From Fibrobacter sp. UWR2 (GTDB lineage: Bacteria > Fibrobacterota > Fibrobacteria > Fibrobacterales > Fibrobacteraceae): a stretch of DNA of 64,000 nucleotides. Below, one piece after another: positions 16,308 to 24,475 of this stretch. The translations under genes and the position numbers were made by a program. The notes beneath the pieces were generated by a model. That model was not told where the DNA came from. It was given only the letters and a program-made list of their open reading frames with translations, and did not search any database. How positions within the stretch are numbered: position 1 is the first letter of the stretch; every line of letters begins with the position of its first letter. Where the stretch lies: assembly GCF_002210285.1 (NCBI RefSeq), contig NZ_MWQE01000008.1, positions 62,001 to 126,000 of the forward strand, given 5' to 3'.

Positions 16308-18383
16308 TTATCCGTTCACCTTCTTGAAGTCGGCGACGTTCTGCGCGAACTCGGCGAGGTATTCCTTGGCCTTCGCGGCAACTGCCTCGGGCACGTAGCC
16401 GAATTCCTTCTCAAGCACGCCAGCCGGAGCGGAAGCGCCGAAGCGTTCCAGGCCGCAAGCCTTGCCGAACCCGCCGACCACGCGGTCGAAGAGAACCGGA
16501 AGGCCGCTGGAGAGAGCGAACACCGGAGTCCAGGGCACGAGCACCTGGTCGCGGTAAGCCTTGTCCTGCTTGAGGAAGAGAGCCGGGCTGATCATGGAGA
16601 CGACGCGCACGGCCTTGCCTTCGGCACGGAGGAGTTCAGCAGCCTGGTGTTCCAGGAGCACGTCAGAACCGTTTGCGACGAGAGTGAGGTCCGGGTTCTT
16701 GCCGGCGGCGGTATTGTCGCTCACGATGTAGGCGCCCTTGCGGCAGGCCTTCGCGGCTTCGTAGCGGTTTTCGCCGGGGAGCGTGTTCACCACCTGGCGG
16801 GTAAGGATAAGCGCCGTCGGGCTGTCGTTGTTCTCGAAAGCCATTTCCCAGGCGGCGAGAGTCTCGAAAGCGTCTGCCGGACGGAGCACGAGCATTTCGG
16901 CCTTGCCGTTTTCCTTCGTGAGGTCTTCGAGCAGGCGGATCTGCGTTTCGTGTTCGATGGGCTGGTGCGTCGGGCCATCTTCGCCCACGCGGAAGCTATC
17001 GTGCGTGAACACGTACTTGACCGGGAGGCCCATGAGGGCGGCCATGCGGATGGCGGGCTTCATGAAGTCGCTGAACACGAAGAACGTGGCGCAAATCGGG
17101 AACAGGCCCTTCTGCAGCGCAATACCGTTCATGATGGCGCCCATCGTGAGTTCCGCGACGCCCACCTGGACAAACGCGCCCTTGAAGTCGTTAGCGCGGA
17201 AAATACCCGTCTTGTTGAGGAACGCCTGCGTGTTGTCGGAGTTGGAGAGGTCGGCGGAACTGCAAATGATGTTGTGGAAGTTTTCGGCGAGGTAGCCGAG
17301 CACCGTACCGCTCGTAACGCGGGTAGCCACGCCTTCCTTGATGGGGAGGCTGGAGAGGTTGAGCACCGGAGCCTTGCCGGAGAGCCATTCATTGAGGGTC
17401 GCGGACTTCTCGGCATTTGCCTTGTCCCAAGCGGCCTTGGCCTTCTTCCATTCGGCAACTTCCTTGCGAAGTTCGTTTGCGCGGGCTTCGAATGCAGCCT
17501 TCACATCGTCGAACACCTGGAACGGGTCGTCCGGGTTACCGCCAAGGTTCTTGACCGTCGCGGTAGTAGAAGCACCGGCAGCGTTGAGCGGCTGCCCGTG
17601 CGTAGAAACTTCGCCTTCGTAGCTCTTGCCGTCTTCGGCAACGGCGCCCTTGGCCATCGTGGTGTGGCCGAACACGAGCGTCGGCTTTTCCTTCTCGGCC
17701 CAGGCTTCCTTGAATGCCTTGCGCAGTTCGGCGATGTTGGAACCGTCGCATTCGATAACGCGGAAACCCCATGCCTTGTACTGGCCGACGAAGTCGTGGC
17801 TCATCACGTCTTCGGTCTTGCAGCTCAGCTGCACCTGGTTCGCGTCGTAGAAGAAGATGAGGTTCGAAAGCTTGAGGTGACCCGCGATGCGGCCCACGCC
17901 GTAGGCAATTTCTTCTTCGAGGCCGCCGTCAGAAACGAGGCAGACCGTCTTGTGCTCGAGGATGGAACCGAAGCGTTCCACCATGAAGCGTTCGGCGATG
18001 GCGGCGCCAAGGGCGATGCCGTGGCCGATACCGAGCGGGCCCGAGGAGTTCTCGATGCCGAGCATCACGTCCAGTTCGGGGTGGCCGGGAGTGCGGCTGC
18101 CGAGCTGGCGGAAGTTCTTCACGTCGTCGAGCGTGAGGCGGTTCGTGAGGACGAGCTCGGAGTACAGGAGCGGGCTCATGTGGCCCGGGTCCATGAAGAA
18201 GCGGTCGCGGCCCATCCATTCGGCGTCGTCCGGGTCGTAGCGCAAGAATTCCGCGAACAACAGCGTGATGGCGTCGGCGGCGCCCATCGCACCACCCGGA
18301 TGCCCGGACTTCGCCTTCTGCACCATCGCGGCAGAAAGGATTCGGACGTTGTCGGCTGCTTTCGTAACTAGGGAGTCTTGCAC
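16308..18383 (-). CDS. tkt: Transketolase
   Basis: This 691-residue protein is a full-length transketolase: N-terminal KSGHPGGAMGAADA, DRFFMDPGHMSPLLYS, GPLGIGHGIALGAA, VCLVSDGGLEEEIAYG (thiamine diphosphate site, GDG replaced by SDGGLEE), then the pyrimidine domain with VGVAELTMGAIMNG and FTHDSFRVGEDGPTHQPIEH. It moves two-carbon units in the non-oxidative pentose phosphate pathway. The thiamine diphosphate GDG motif reads SDG, a known variant. It is monocistronic with its own promoter and a duplicated terminator. Confidence 0.95.
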   Translation of the reverse strand: MQDSLVTKAADNVRILSAAMVQKAKSGHPGGAMGAADAITLLFAEFLRYDPDDAEWMGRDRFFMDPGHMSPLLYSELVLTNRLTLDDVKNFRQLGSRTPGHPELDVMLGIENSSGPLGIGHGIALGAAIAERFMVERFGSILEHKTVCLVSDGGLEEEIAYGVGRIAGHLKLSNLIFFYDANQVQLSCKTEDVMSHDFVGQYKAWGFRVIECDGSNIAELRKAFKEAWAEKEKPTLVFGHTTMAKGAVAEDGKSYEGEVSTHGQPLNAAGASTTATVKNLGGNPDDPFQVFDDVKAAFEARANELRKEVAEWKKAKAAWDKANAEKSATLNEWLSGKAPVLNLSSLPIKEGVATRVTSGTVLGYLAENFHNIICSSADLSNSDNTQAFLNKTGIFRANDFKGAFVQVGVAELTMGAIMNGIALQKGLFPICATFFVFSDFMKPAIRMAALMGLPVKYVFTHDSFRVGEDGPTHQPIEHETQIRLLEDLTKENGKAEMLVLRPADAFETLAAWEMAFENNDSPTALILTRQVVNTLPGENRYEAAKACRKGAYIVSDNTAAGKNPDLTLVANGSDVLLEHQAAELLRAEGKAVRVVSMISPALFLKQDKAYRDQVLVPWTPVFALSSGLPVLFDRVVGGFGKACGLERFGASAPAGVLEKEFGYVPEAVAAKAKEYLAEFAQNVADFKKVNG

Positions 18384-18418
18384 GGTAAAACCTCTTTAGG
18401 GTATTGTTATTTACGCGC

Positions 18419-18426
18419 CAAATTTA
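18419..18426 (-). promoter_or_regulatory. TAAATTTG -7 element of tkt
   Basis: On the minus strand TAAATTTG is an exact TAnnTTTG match 35 nt before the tkt ATG. CTTG lies 20 bp further upstream, close to the TTTG-19/21-TAnnTTTG spacing known from Bacteroidota. Confidence 0.5.
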
Positions 18427-18488
18427 GTTTTTTTTACGCATTATCTCAAGGCATCCGCGCCAAGTTAAAGCACGATAACATAAAAAGT

Positions 18489-18496
18489 TATATTTT
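18489..18496 (+). promoter_or_regulatory. TATATTTT -7-like element
   Basis: This near match to TAnnTTTG lies 36 nt before the ATG of the GT-C gene, in the region divergent from tkt. Confidence 0.35.
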
Positions 18497-18532
18497 TGCC
18501 TACGCACAAAACCCGATACAAGGTATCGTCAA

Positions 18533-21079
18533 ATGAAGATCAAAGACTCTATTTTATTGTTGCTCAAGAACTTACTACATCCCGTCGGCATTGCAGGCCT
18601 AGTAATAGCCCTCGCCATACCCTTCCTTATTTATCTTGCCGGCGACCCCAGCGGCAGCCACAAGGAAATCATCCGCCAGCTTGATCTGAAACTGCCCCTC
18701 TGGCTGTTCATTGTCCAGCTACTAGCCGGCATCGCCCTCCTTTGCTCCCTCCACAAGGATTTCGGCAAATGGTTCAAGGGAATTCTCCCCGAAAAGTCGT
18801 TCTGCATTGTCTCCGTAATCTTCGCCACAGCCATAGCCATCTTCGCCGGAACGCAAATCGAGGCTCGTCACCGCGTGCAAAGCGACGAGAGCGTGTTCAT
18901 GGCCGTCGCCCAGAACATGTACTACAACAACGAGTCGGGCACGTGCAACCAGGGCATATTCACAGACCACACCCTCACCTGCACATCCAAGTCCAATAGT
19001 TTCAAGACAAAGGGACTAGCCTTCCTCTACTACCTCGGCATGCCCGTGTTCGGCAAGGACCTCCACTGGATTTTCAATGCCGAACTCATGATGCTCCCGC
19101 TCGCGTTCCTGCTCATGTTCCTCGCGATTGTCGCCTGGACTAGGCAGCCACTACTCGCCTTCTTCGCTTCACTCCTCATGGCACTGCAGCCCACTGTGCT
19201 GTTCCAGTTCCGTGCCATGTCGGTCGAACCGCTCTACATTTTCCTCTCCGCGCTCTCCCTGTTCTTCTTCAAGTGGGCCTACGACCGCAACACCGTCAAG
19301 CACTGGACTCTGCTCGCACTTACGCTCGCCTTCTTCGCGCAGACCCGTCAGGAGACCGCCTTCTGCCTTTTCGCTTTCATCTTCTTCGCACTTCCGAAAC
19401 TGCTCGACAGGAGGGATTTCAAGGCCCCCTCTTTCTTCGTGACACTCTCGCTATTCTCGGTACCGGCACTCCTTACCATCAGCTACTTCCAGGGATTCGG
19501 ATTCCAGGGCGGTGAATTCGAGGCACACGGGCATTTCTTCGAAGATCTAGCCAAGAACTGGACCGAAATGACCCGCCCGCTCAAGGAAAACGGCGAACTC
19601 GAGAACCCATTCCTCACCTACTTCAACTACCTGTTCGCCATCGGAGCCATCTACCTCGTATTCCGCGCCATCTACGACGCCAGGAAGGGTGACAGGTTCT
19701 ACCTGTGGACACTCGTGTTCCTGGTCCTCTACCACGTCCAGACCTACATGATCCTCGAGAACGTCTCGGGAGACTTTTCTATCCAGATTAACCAGCGCTA
19801 TAGCCTAGTGATGCTACCCAGCATGGCCTTCGTCGGGGCGCTCCCCATCGCGCATGCCATCGAGTACTTTGCAGATAGCATAGACAACAAGAACCGCGCA
19901 AAAATCGCCTTCGCCGGGATGCTCATCGCCGCAATAGTCTTCAGCGGCTGGACGTTCCACTACAAGGAAGACTTCAACAAGAATATCATGTACAACCGTA
20001 ACCACCTGACCACCGAGGAGTATGAGATTCTCGGGTGGCTCAAAGAACAGCCCGCAAAGGACCGCTTCTTCATTTACGGCAGGCCGTGGCACTTCGTGGG
20101 TTACGGGATTTCGTCCATCCATTACGACAGGGCGCGCCAGATGTCCACCGCGGAACTGGATGAACTCGTCGAAAAGTACAAGGGCGAAGTCTACTACATT
20201 CGCGGTCTGGACTGCTGGGACAGCCACACCTATCACAAGAAGGCCGTGGAGCACCGCATTCCCACTACCTGCGACGTTTTCGAACGCGAAATGGACCTCG
20301 TGGGCGTGAAGAACATCCTCATCACCAATAATTACTGGGTACAAATAGCGAAATTCAACGGACGCAAGACATACAACCCGGAAAAAATCATCGTCGTAAA
20401 GGACATCGAGCCTGTCCTCGACAGCCTGGGCGTCAGCTTGAAAATTCTGCTCAAGGAAACCTCCGAGGCAAGCAAGAACTGGAACTACACGGCAACCCTC
20501 AACGGGAAAATCATAGGAGCCGCTCCGTACCAGGAAGGGTTCTACGAAATTTGGAATGCGGCCGACAGCCTGCAGCAGGGCTACAACCAGTTCCGAGTCG
20601 TCGTCATGGACACGGAAAAGCACACGAAGCTCGCCGACATTTCCAAGTACTACTTCAACAATGCCGGCGGCGCCATGCCGCTTCCGCAATCAATGCTTGC
20701 CGAAAACCGCCAGGACTGGGGCAAACTTCACTGGGGCAAGAGCATCGAGGACCACGAGATGGTACTTGATGGACAGCACTTCACCACGGGTTTCTCGACC
20801 CACGCCTCATCCGAAACGGCCTTCAATCTCGAGGGCAAGTACCGCGCATTCCGCATCTCCTTCGGGCTGGATGACGAAAGCCTCTGCAGCGAGGGTGTAT
20901 CCGTCCAGATTCTCGGTGACGGCAACGTGCTCGCCACAAGCCCCGTATTCCAGAATGGCGTGATACACACCCTTTCCGCAAATACGGAAGGCATCCAGAA
21001 ACTCACCCTCAAGACCGTGCCCAAGGGGAGCATCGACTGTAGCCACGTCGACTTCGTGCACCCCTTCCTGATACCTTAA
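18533..21079 (+). CDS. GT-C membrane glycosyltransferase with C-terminal NPCBM domain
   Basis: This 848-residue protein has about ten hydrophobic segments between residues 15 and 480. The first large loop carries QSDESVFMAVAQNMYY, the Asp-Glu position expected for the catalytic acid of GT39/PMT-type glycosyltransferases, which use polyprenyl-phosphate sugars. A soluble periplasmic region follows, and the last 120 residues (about 725-848) match the NPCBM fold: WGKSIEDHEMVLDGQHF, FSTHASSET, RISFGLDDES, VQILGDGNVL. NPCBM domains bind galactose-type glycans; the fusion to a transferase is unusual. The next gene, 16 nt on, is a GT2 that could make its lipid-linked donor. Confidence 0.75.
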   Translation: MKIKDSILLLLKNLLHPVGIAGLVIALAIPFLIYLAGDPSGSHKEIIRQLDLKLPLWLFIVQLLAGIALLCSLHKDFGKWFKGILPEKSFCIVSVIFATAIAIFAGTQIEARHRVQSDESVFMAVAQNMYYNNESGTCNQGIFTDHTLTCTSKSNSFKTKGLAFLYYLGMPVFGKDLHWIFNAELMMLPLAFLLMFLAIVAWTRQPLLAFFASLLMALQPTVLFQFRAMSVEPLYIFLSALSLFFFKWAYDRNTVKHWTLLALTLAFFAQTRQETAFCLFAFIFFALPKLLDRRDFKAPSFFVTLSLFSVPALLTISYFQGFGFQGGEFEAHGHFFEDLAKNWTEMTRPLKENGELENPFLTYFNYLFAIGAIYLVFRAIYDARKGDRFYLWTLVFLVLYHVQTYMILENVSGDFSIQINQRYSLVMLPSMAFVGALPIAHAIEYFADSIDNKNRAKIAFAGMLIAAIVFSGWTFHYKEDFNKNIMYNRNHLTTEEYEILGWLKEQPAKDRFFIYGRPWHFVGYGISSIHYDRARQMSTAELDELVEKYKGEVYYIRGLDCWDSHTYHKKAVEHRIPTTCDVFEREMDLVGVKNILITNNYWVQIAKFNGRKTYNPEKIIVVKDIEPVLDSLGVSLKILLKETSEASKNWNYTATLNGKIIGAAPYQEGFYEIWNAADSLQQGYNQFRVVVMDTEKHTKLADISKYYFNNAGGAMPLPQSMLAENRQDWGKLHWGKSIEDHEMVLDGQHFTTGFSTHASSETAFNLEGKYRAFRISFGLDDESLCSEGVSVQILGDGNVLATSPVFQNGVIHTLSANTEGIQKLTLKTVPKGSIDCSHVDFVHPFLIP

Positions 21080-21083
21080 TTGC

Positions 21084-21091
21084 TATATTAA
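21084..21091 (+). promoter_or_regulatory. TATATTAA element 4 nt before ATG (leaderless candidate)
   Basis: TTGCTATATTAA ends 4 nt before the ATG at 21096 with no Shine-Dalgarno. It may be an internal start for the GT2 and uvrB genes. Confidence 0.35.
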
Positions 21092-21095
21092 TCGC

Positions 21096-22025
21096 ATGTT
21101 GTTATCCGTAATCATCCCCGTCTTCAACGAAGAAGAAATCGTCGCAGAAACCTACCGCGTCCTGGAAGAAGAACTCAAGGACGTGGAGCACGAACTCATA
21201 TTCGTGAACGACGGCTCGAAGGACAAGACGCGCGAAATCGTCGAGGGCCTGCTTCCTAGCAACCCGAACAACAAGATTATCAATTTCAGCAGGAATTTCG
21301 GGCACCAAGCCGCATTCAGCGCCGGCCTCGACCACGCCATCGGCGATGCAGTGGTCATCATTGACGGGGACCTGCAGGATCCGCCCAGCCTCATTCACGA
21401 AATGCTTGAGAAGTGGCGCGAGGGTTACCAGGTCGTCTATGCGCAGCGCAACAAGCGCAAGGGCGAAACCATCTTCAAGCGCTTTACCGCGTTCTGCTTC
21501 TACCGCCTTATCGGCAAGCTCACGAATATCGAGATTCCGCCCGATACCGGCGACTTCCGCCTGATGGACCGCTGCGTGGTGAACCAGCTCAAGAACCTCC
21601 CCGAAAGGAGCCGTTTCTTGCGCGGGCTCGTCTGCTGGGTCGGCTTCAAGAAAATCGGCGTCAAGTACGACCGCGCCGAGCGCACCGCAGGCAAGTCCAA
21701 GTACCCGCTCAAGAAGATGGTGCACCTCGCCTTCGACGGCATTACCGGCTTCAGTTCCGCTCCGCTCAAGGTCAGTTTCTACATGGGTGTTTTCGCGACC
21801 ATCGTGGGCCTCGGCGTACTCGTCTGGTCCATCCTCGAGAAGTTCCTCAGCCCCGCAACGACCGTTCCCGGCTGGGCATCGCTCATGACGGCCATCGTGT
21901 TCTTTGCCGGCGTGCAGCTCATGACCATCGGCATCCTCGGTGAATACATCGGCCGCATCTACGACGAAGTCAAGCAGCGTCCGCTCTATATCGAAGACAA
22001 GGGACAAGACCGGAAAGCCTCGTAA
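21096..22025 (+). CDS. GT2 polyprenyl-phosphate glycosyltransferase (DPM1/GtrB-like)
   Basis: This 309-residue protein is a GT-A glycosyltransferase: SVIIPVFNEEEIV at the start, FVNDGSKDKT, the DGDLQDPP metal-site motif (about 87-94), DTGDFRLMDR, and two C-terminal membrane segments (about 225-250 and 262-285), as in dolichyl/polyprenyl-phosphate mannose or glucose synthases (GtrB, ArnC). It should transfer a sugar from a nucleotide to undecaprenyl phosphate at the inner face of the membrane, supplying the GT-C gene directly upstream. The sugar cannot be told. uvrB follows after 13 nt. Confidence 0.9.
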   Translation: MLLSVIIPVFNEEEIVAETYRVLEEELKDVEHELIFVNDGSKDKTREIVEGLLPSNPNNKIINFSRNFGHQAAFSAGLDHAIGDAVVIIDGDLQDPPSLIHEMLEKWREGYQVVYAQRNKRKGETIFKRFTAFCFYRLIGKLTNIEIPPDTGDFRLMDRCVVNQLKNLPERSRFLRGLVCWVGFKKIGVKYDRAERTAGKSKYPLKKMVHLAFDGITGFSSAPLKVSFYMGVFATIVGLGVLVWSILEKFLSPATTVPGWASLMTAIVFFAGVQLMTIGILGEYIGRIYDEVKQRPLYIEDKGQDRKAS

Positions 22026-22038
22026 TAGCAGATTTTCC

Positions 22039-24258
22039 ATGGCCCGCGCACGCAAGACAATCACTCCGGACCCGTATGCGAAACCGATAGCGAAACCGCT
22101 ACCGCCCGAGAAGAGCTTACCCGGAAAACTGCAACAGTTCCAGTCGCCGACACGAGCGAACTTTGAACTCGTCAGCCCTTACGGGGCAGCAGGCGACCAG
22201 CCGAAAGCGATTGAAGAACTCACCGAAGGTTTCAAGAATGGCGAACAGTTCCAGACGCTCCTCGGCGTGACCGGTTCGGGCAAGACGTTCACCATGGCAA
22301 ACGTCATCAAGAACGTGGGCAAGCCGACACTAATCCTCACGCACAACAAGACGCTCGCGGCACAGCTCTACCAGGAGTTCAAGGCGTTCTTCCCCCACAA
22401 TGCGGTGGAATACTTCGTAAGCTATTATGACTACTTCCAGCCCGAAGCCTACATCCCGCACACGGACACCTTCATCGAAAAAGACGCCAGCATCAACGAC
22501 GAGATTGACAAGTTGCGCCTGCGCGCGACCGCGAACTTGCTCACCCGCCGCGACGTGATTATCGTCGCCTCCGTGAGCTGCATCTACGGTCTGGGAAGCC
22601 CGAGCGAATACTTCGACCTGATGGTACGAATCAAGAAGGGTGACGTCTACGACCGCGACAAGATTCTGCACGACTTGGTGCGCATCCAATATACGCGAAA
22701 CGACTTCAGCCTAGAGCGCGGCTCTTTCCGCGTGCACGGCGACGTGATCGAGATCCACCCGAGCTATGACGAAGAAGGACTCCGCATCGAACTTTTCGGC
22801 GATGAAGTAGACCGTCTCGTAAGATTCAACATCATTACCGGCGAAGTCACGCAGGAAATGGACGAGATGACCATCGCTCCGGCAAAGCACTTCGTCACGA
22901 AAGAAGAAGGCCGTGCGGGAATTTTGCAACGCATGCAGGTGGAACTCACCGAGCGCCTCGCGGAACTCGACAAGGAAGGCAAGGTACTGGAATCGGCCCG
23001 CCTCAGCAGCCGTACCCGCTACGACATGGAAATGATTCGCGAGACCGGCCAATGCAGCGGCATCGAGAACTACTCCCGCATCATTGAGAACCGCGCACCG
23101 GGTACGCGCCCCTTCACGCTTATCGACTACTTCGGCGATGACTGGCTCCTGATGATTGATGAATCCCACGTGAGCATTCCGCAAGTGGGCGGCATGGCCG
23201 AAGGCGACAAATCCCGCAAGACAACGCTGGTGCAGTACGGGTTCCGCCTCCCCTGCGCGCTGGACAACCGCCCGATGAACTTTGCCGAATTCGAGTACAT
23301 GTACCCCAAGCAGGTGCTCTTCGTGAGCGCCACTCCCGGCGATTACGAGTTGAAAAAGACTGGCGGCGTGGTGACCGAACAAATTAACAGGCCGACCGGT
23401 CTCTTGGACCCGAAAATCGAGATGTTCCCCATCAAGGGTCAGATGGACGTTTTGCTGTATCGCATCGAGGAAGTCGTCAAGAACGGCGACCGCGTGCTGG
23501 TCACGACCCTCACCAAGAAGATGGCGCAGGACCTCACCGACTTCTTTGTGGAAGCGGGCATCCGCGCGCGTTACCTGCACAGCGACATCAAGACGCTGGA
23601 GCGCCACGAACTCATCCGGGGCTTGCGCACCGGAGAATTCGACGTTCTCGTAGGCATCAACCTGCTGCGCGAAGGCCTCGACCTGCCCGAAGTCAGCATG
23701 GTCGCGATTCTCGATGCCGACAAGGAAGGATTCCTGCGCAACTACCGCAGCCTCATCCAGACGATGGGCCGCGCGAGCCGTAACGTGAACGGCACAGTCT
23801 TGCTCTTTGCAGACAACATGACCGACAGCCTGGAGAAGGCCGTCACCGAGACCGCACGCCGTCGCAGCGTGCAGGAAGAATTCAACAAGGAACACGGCAT
23901 TACGCCGAAGTCCGTGACCCGCAAGCTCGAAGACGATTTGAGAATCAACGATCCGCTCGGCGATATCGGCGACGATTCTGTCGACGACTGGGAAGACGAC
24001 AACACCGGTATCCGCCCGATGGAACCGCTGCAGCCCTCCAGCAAGACGAAGAAGAAGAAAGCCTCCCGCTACTCCAAGCGTGCGGAGAACGCAAAGCTGA
24101 GCGCAGCCGTCGGCGCCACCGCAGCACGTCATCCTCGCGCAGGCGAGGATCAGTCTTCCAAACTCGAAGACCTGGAGCGCCAGATGAAAGAGGCCGCCGC
24201 ACGCCTCGACTTCGAGGAAGCCGCCCGCCTCCGCGACATTATCCGCGGCATGAAATAA
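22039..24258 (+). CDS. uvrB: Excinuclease ABC subunit B, with a repeat-derived insertion
   Basis: About 739 residues from the ATG at 22039; the frame is open further upstream inside the GT2 gene. All helicase landmarks are present: GVTGSGKTFTMANV (Walker A), the YYDYFQPEAYIP beta-hairpin, LLMIDESH, FVSATPGDYE, INLLREGLDLPEVSMVAI and QTMGRASRNVNG. The C-terminal UVR domain (KLEDLERQMKEAA ... ARLRDIIRGMK) is intact. It is about 65 residues longer than usual: a 40-residue N-terminal extension and a low-complexity linker before the UVR domain. That linker contains an in-frame REP-like hairpin coding for ARHPRAGEDQSS. UvrB recognises and verifies DNA damage with UvrA and UvrC. Confidence 0.95.
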   Translation: MARARKTITPDPYAKPIAKPLPPEKSLPGKLQQFQSPTRANFELVSPYGAAGDQPKAIEELTEGFKNGEQFQTLLGVTGSGKTFTMANVIKNVGKPTLILTHNKTLAAQLYQEFKAFFPHNAVEYFVSYYDYFQPEAYIPHTDTFIEKDASINDEIDKLRLRATANLLTRRDVIIVASVSCIYGLGSPSEYFDLMVRIKKGDVYDRDKILHDLVRIQYTRNDFSLERGSFRVHGDVIEIHPSYDEEGLRIELFGDEVDRLVRFNIITGEVTQEMDEMTIAPAKHFVTKEEGRAGILQRMQVELTERLAELDKEGKVLESARLSSRTRYDMEMIRETGQCSGIENYSRIIENRAPGTRPFTLIDYFGDDWLLMIDESHVSIPQVGGMAEGDKSRKTTLVQYGFRLPCALDNRPMNFAEFEYMYPKQVLFVSATPGDYELKKTGGVVTEQINRPTGLLDPKIEMFPIKGQMDVLLYRIEEVVKNGDRVLVTTLTKKMAQDLTDFFVEAGIRARYLHSDIKTLERHELIRGLRTGEFDVLVGINLLREGLDLPEVSMVAILDADKEGFLRNYRSLIQTMGRASRNVNGTVLLFADNMTDSLEKAVTETARRRSVQEEFNKEHGITPKSVTRKLEDDLRINDPLGDIGDDSVDDWEDDNTGIRPMEPLQPSSKTKKKKASRYSKRAENAKLSAAVGATAARHPRAGEDQSSKLEDLERQMKEAAARLDFEEAARLRDIIRGMK
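24128..24151. repeat. REP-like hairpin inside uvrB
   Basis: GTCATCCTCGC (24128-24138) and GCGAGGATC (24143-24151) form an 8-9-bp stem around GCAG. The GTCATCC...GGATC ends match those of the intergenic repeat copy at 61978-62052. The insertion keeps the reading frame and sits in the unstructured linker ahead of the UVR domain. Confidence 0.65.
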
Positions 24259-24365
24259 GCCACATTCCCCCTCATTTCACACGCCCCGCTGTGAGGCCCG
24301 TCACACCGTCACCACAGCAAGGTACCCCGCATATCCTCACACGCTATTAAAAGTAAACTTTTATT

Positions 24366-24383
24366 TACATTTGTTGAACAAAT
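24366..24383 (+). promoter_or_regulatory. TACATTTG promoter element overlapped by a palindrome
   Basis: TACATTTG (24366-24373) is an exact TAnnTTTG match about 100 nt before the GH5 start. It overlaps ATTTGTT-G-AACAAAT (24369-24383), a perfect inverted repeat, which could be an operator. The rest of 24259-24475 shows no ORF or terminator. Confidence 0.4.
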
Positions 24384-24475
24384 AAAAACGCTATTATCGC
24401 GCACAAGCACATTTTGCTTTATAAACGCTCCTCGCGAATCTAATTTCAAAGAAAACAATACTGCAAGGAGCAATT

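Noticed and set aside
16260-18371. A 703-codon open frame on the plus strand opposite tkt
   Set aside because: It lies wholly antisense to a clear transketolase; codon bias of the real gene keeps the complementary frame free of stops, and the product has no family features.
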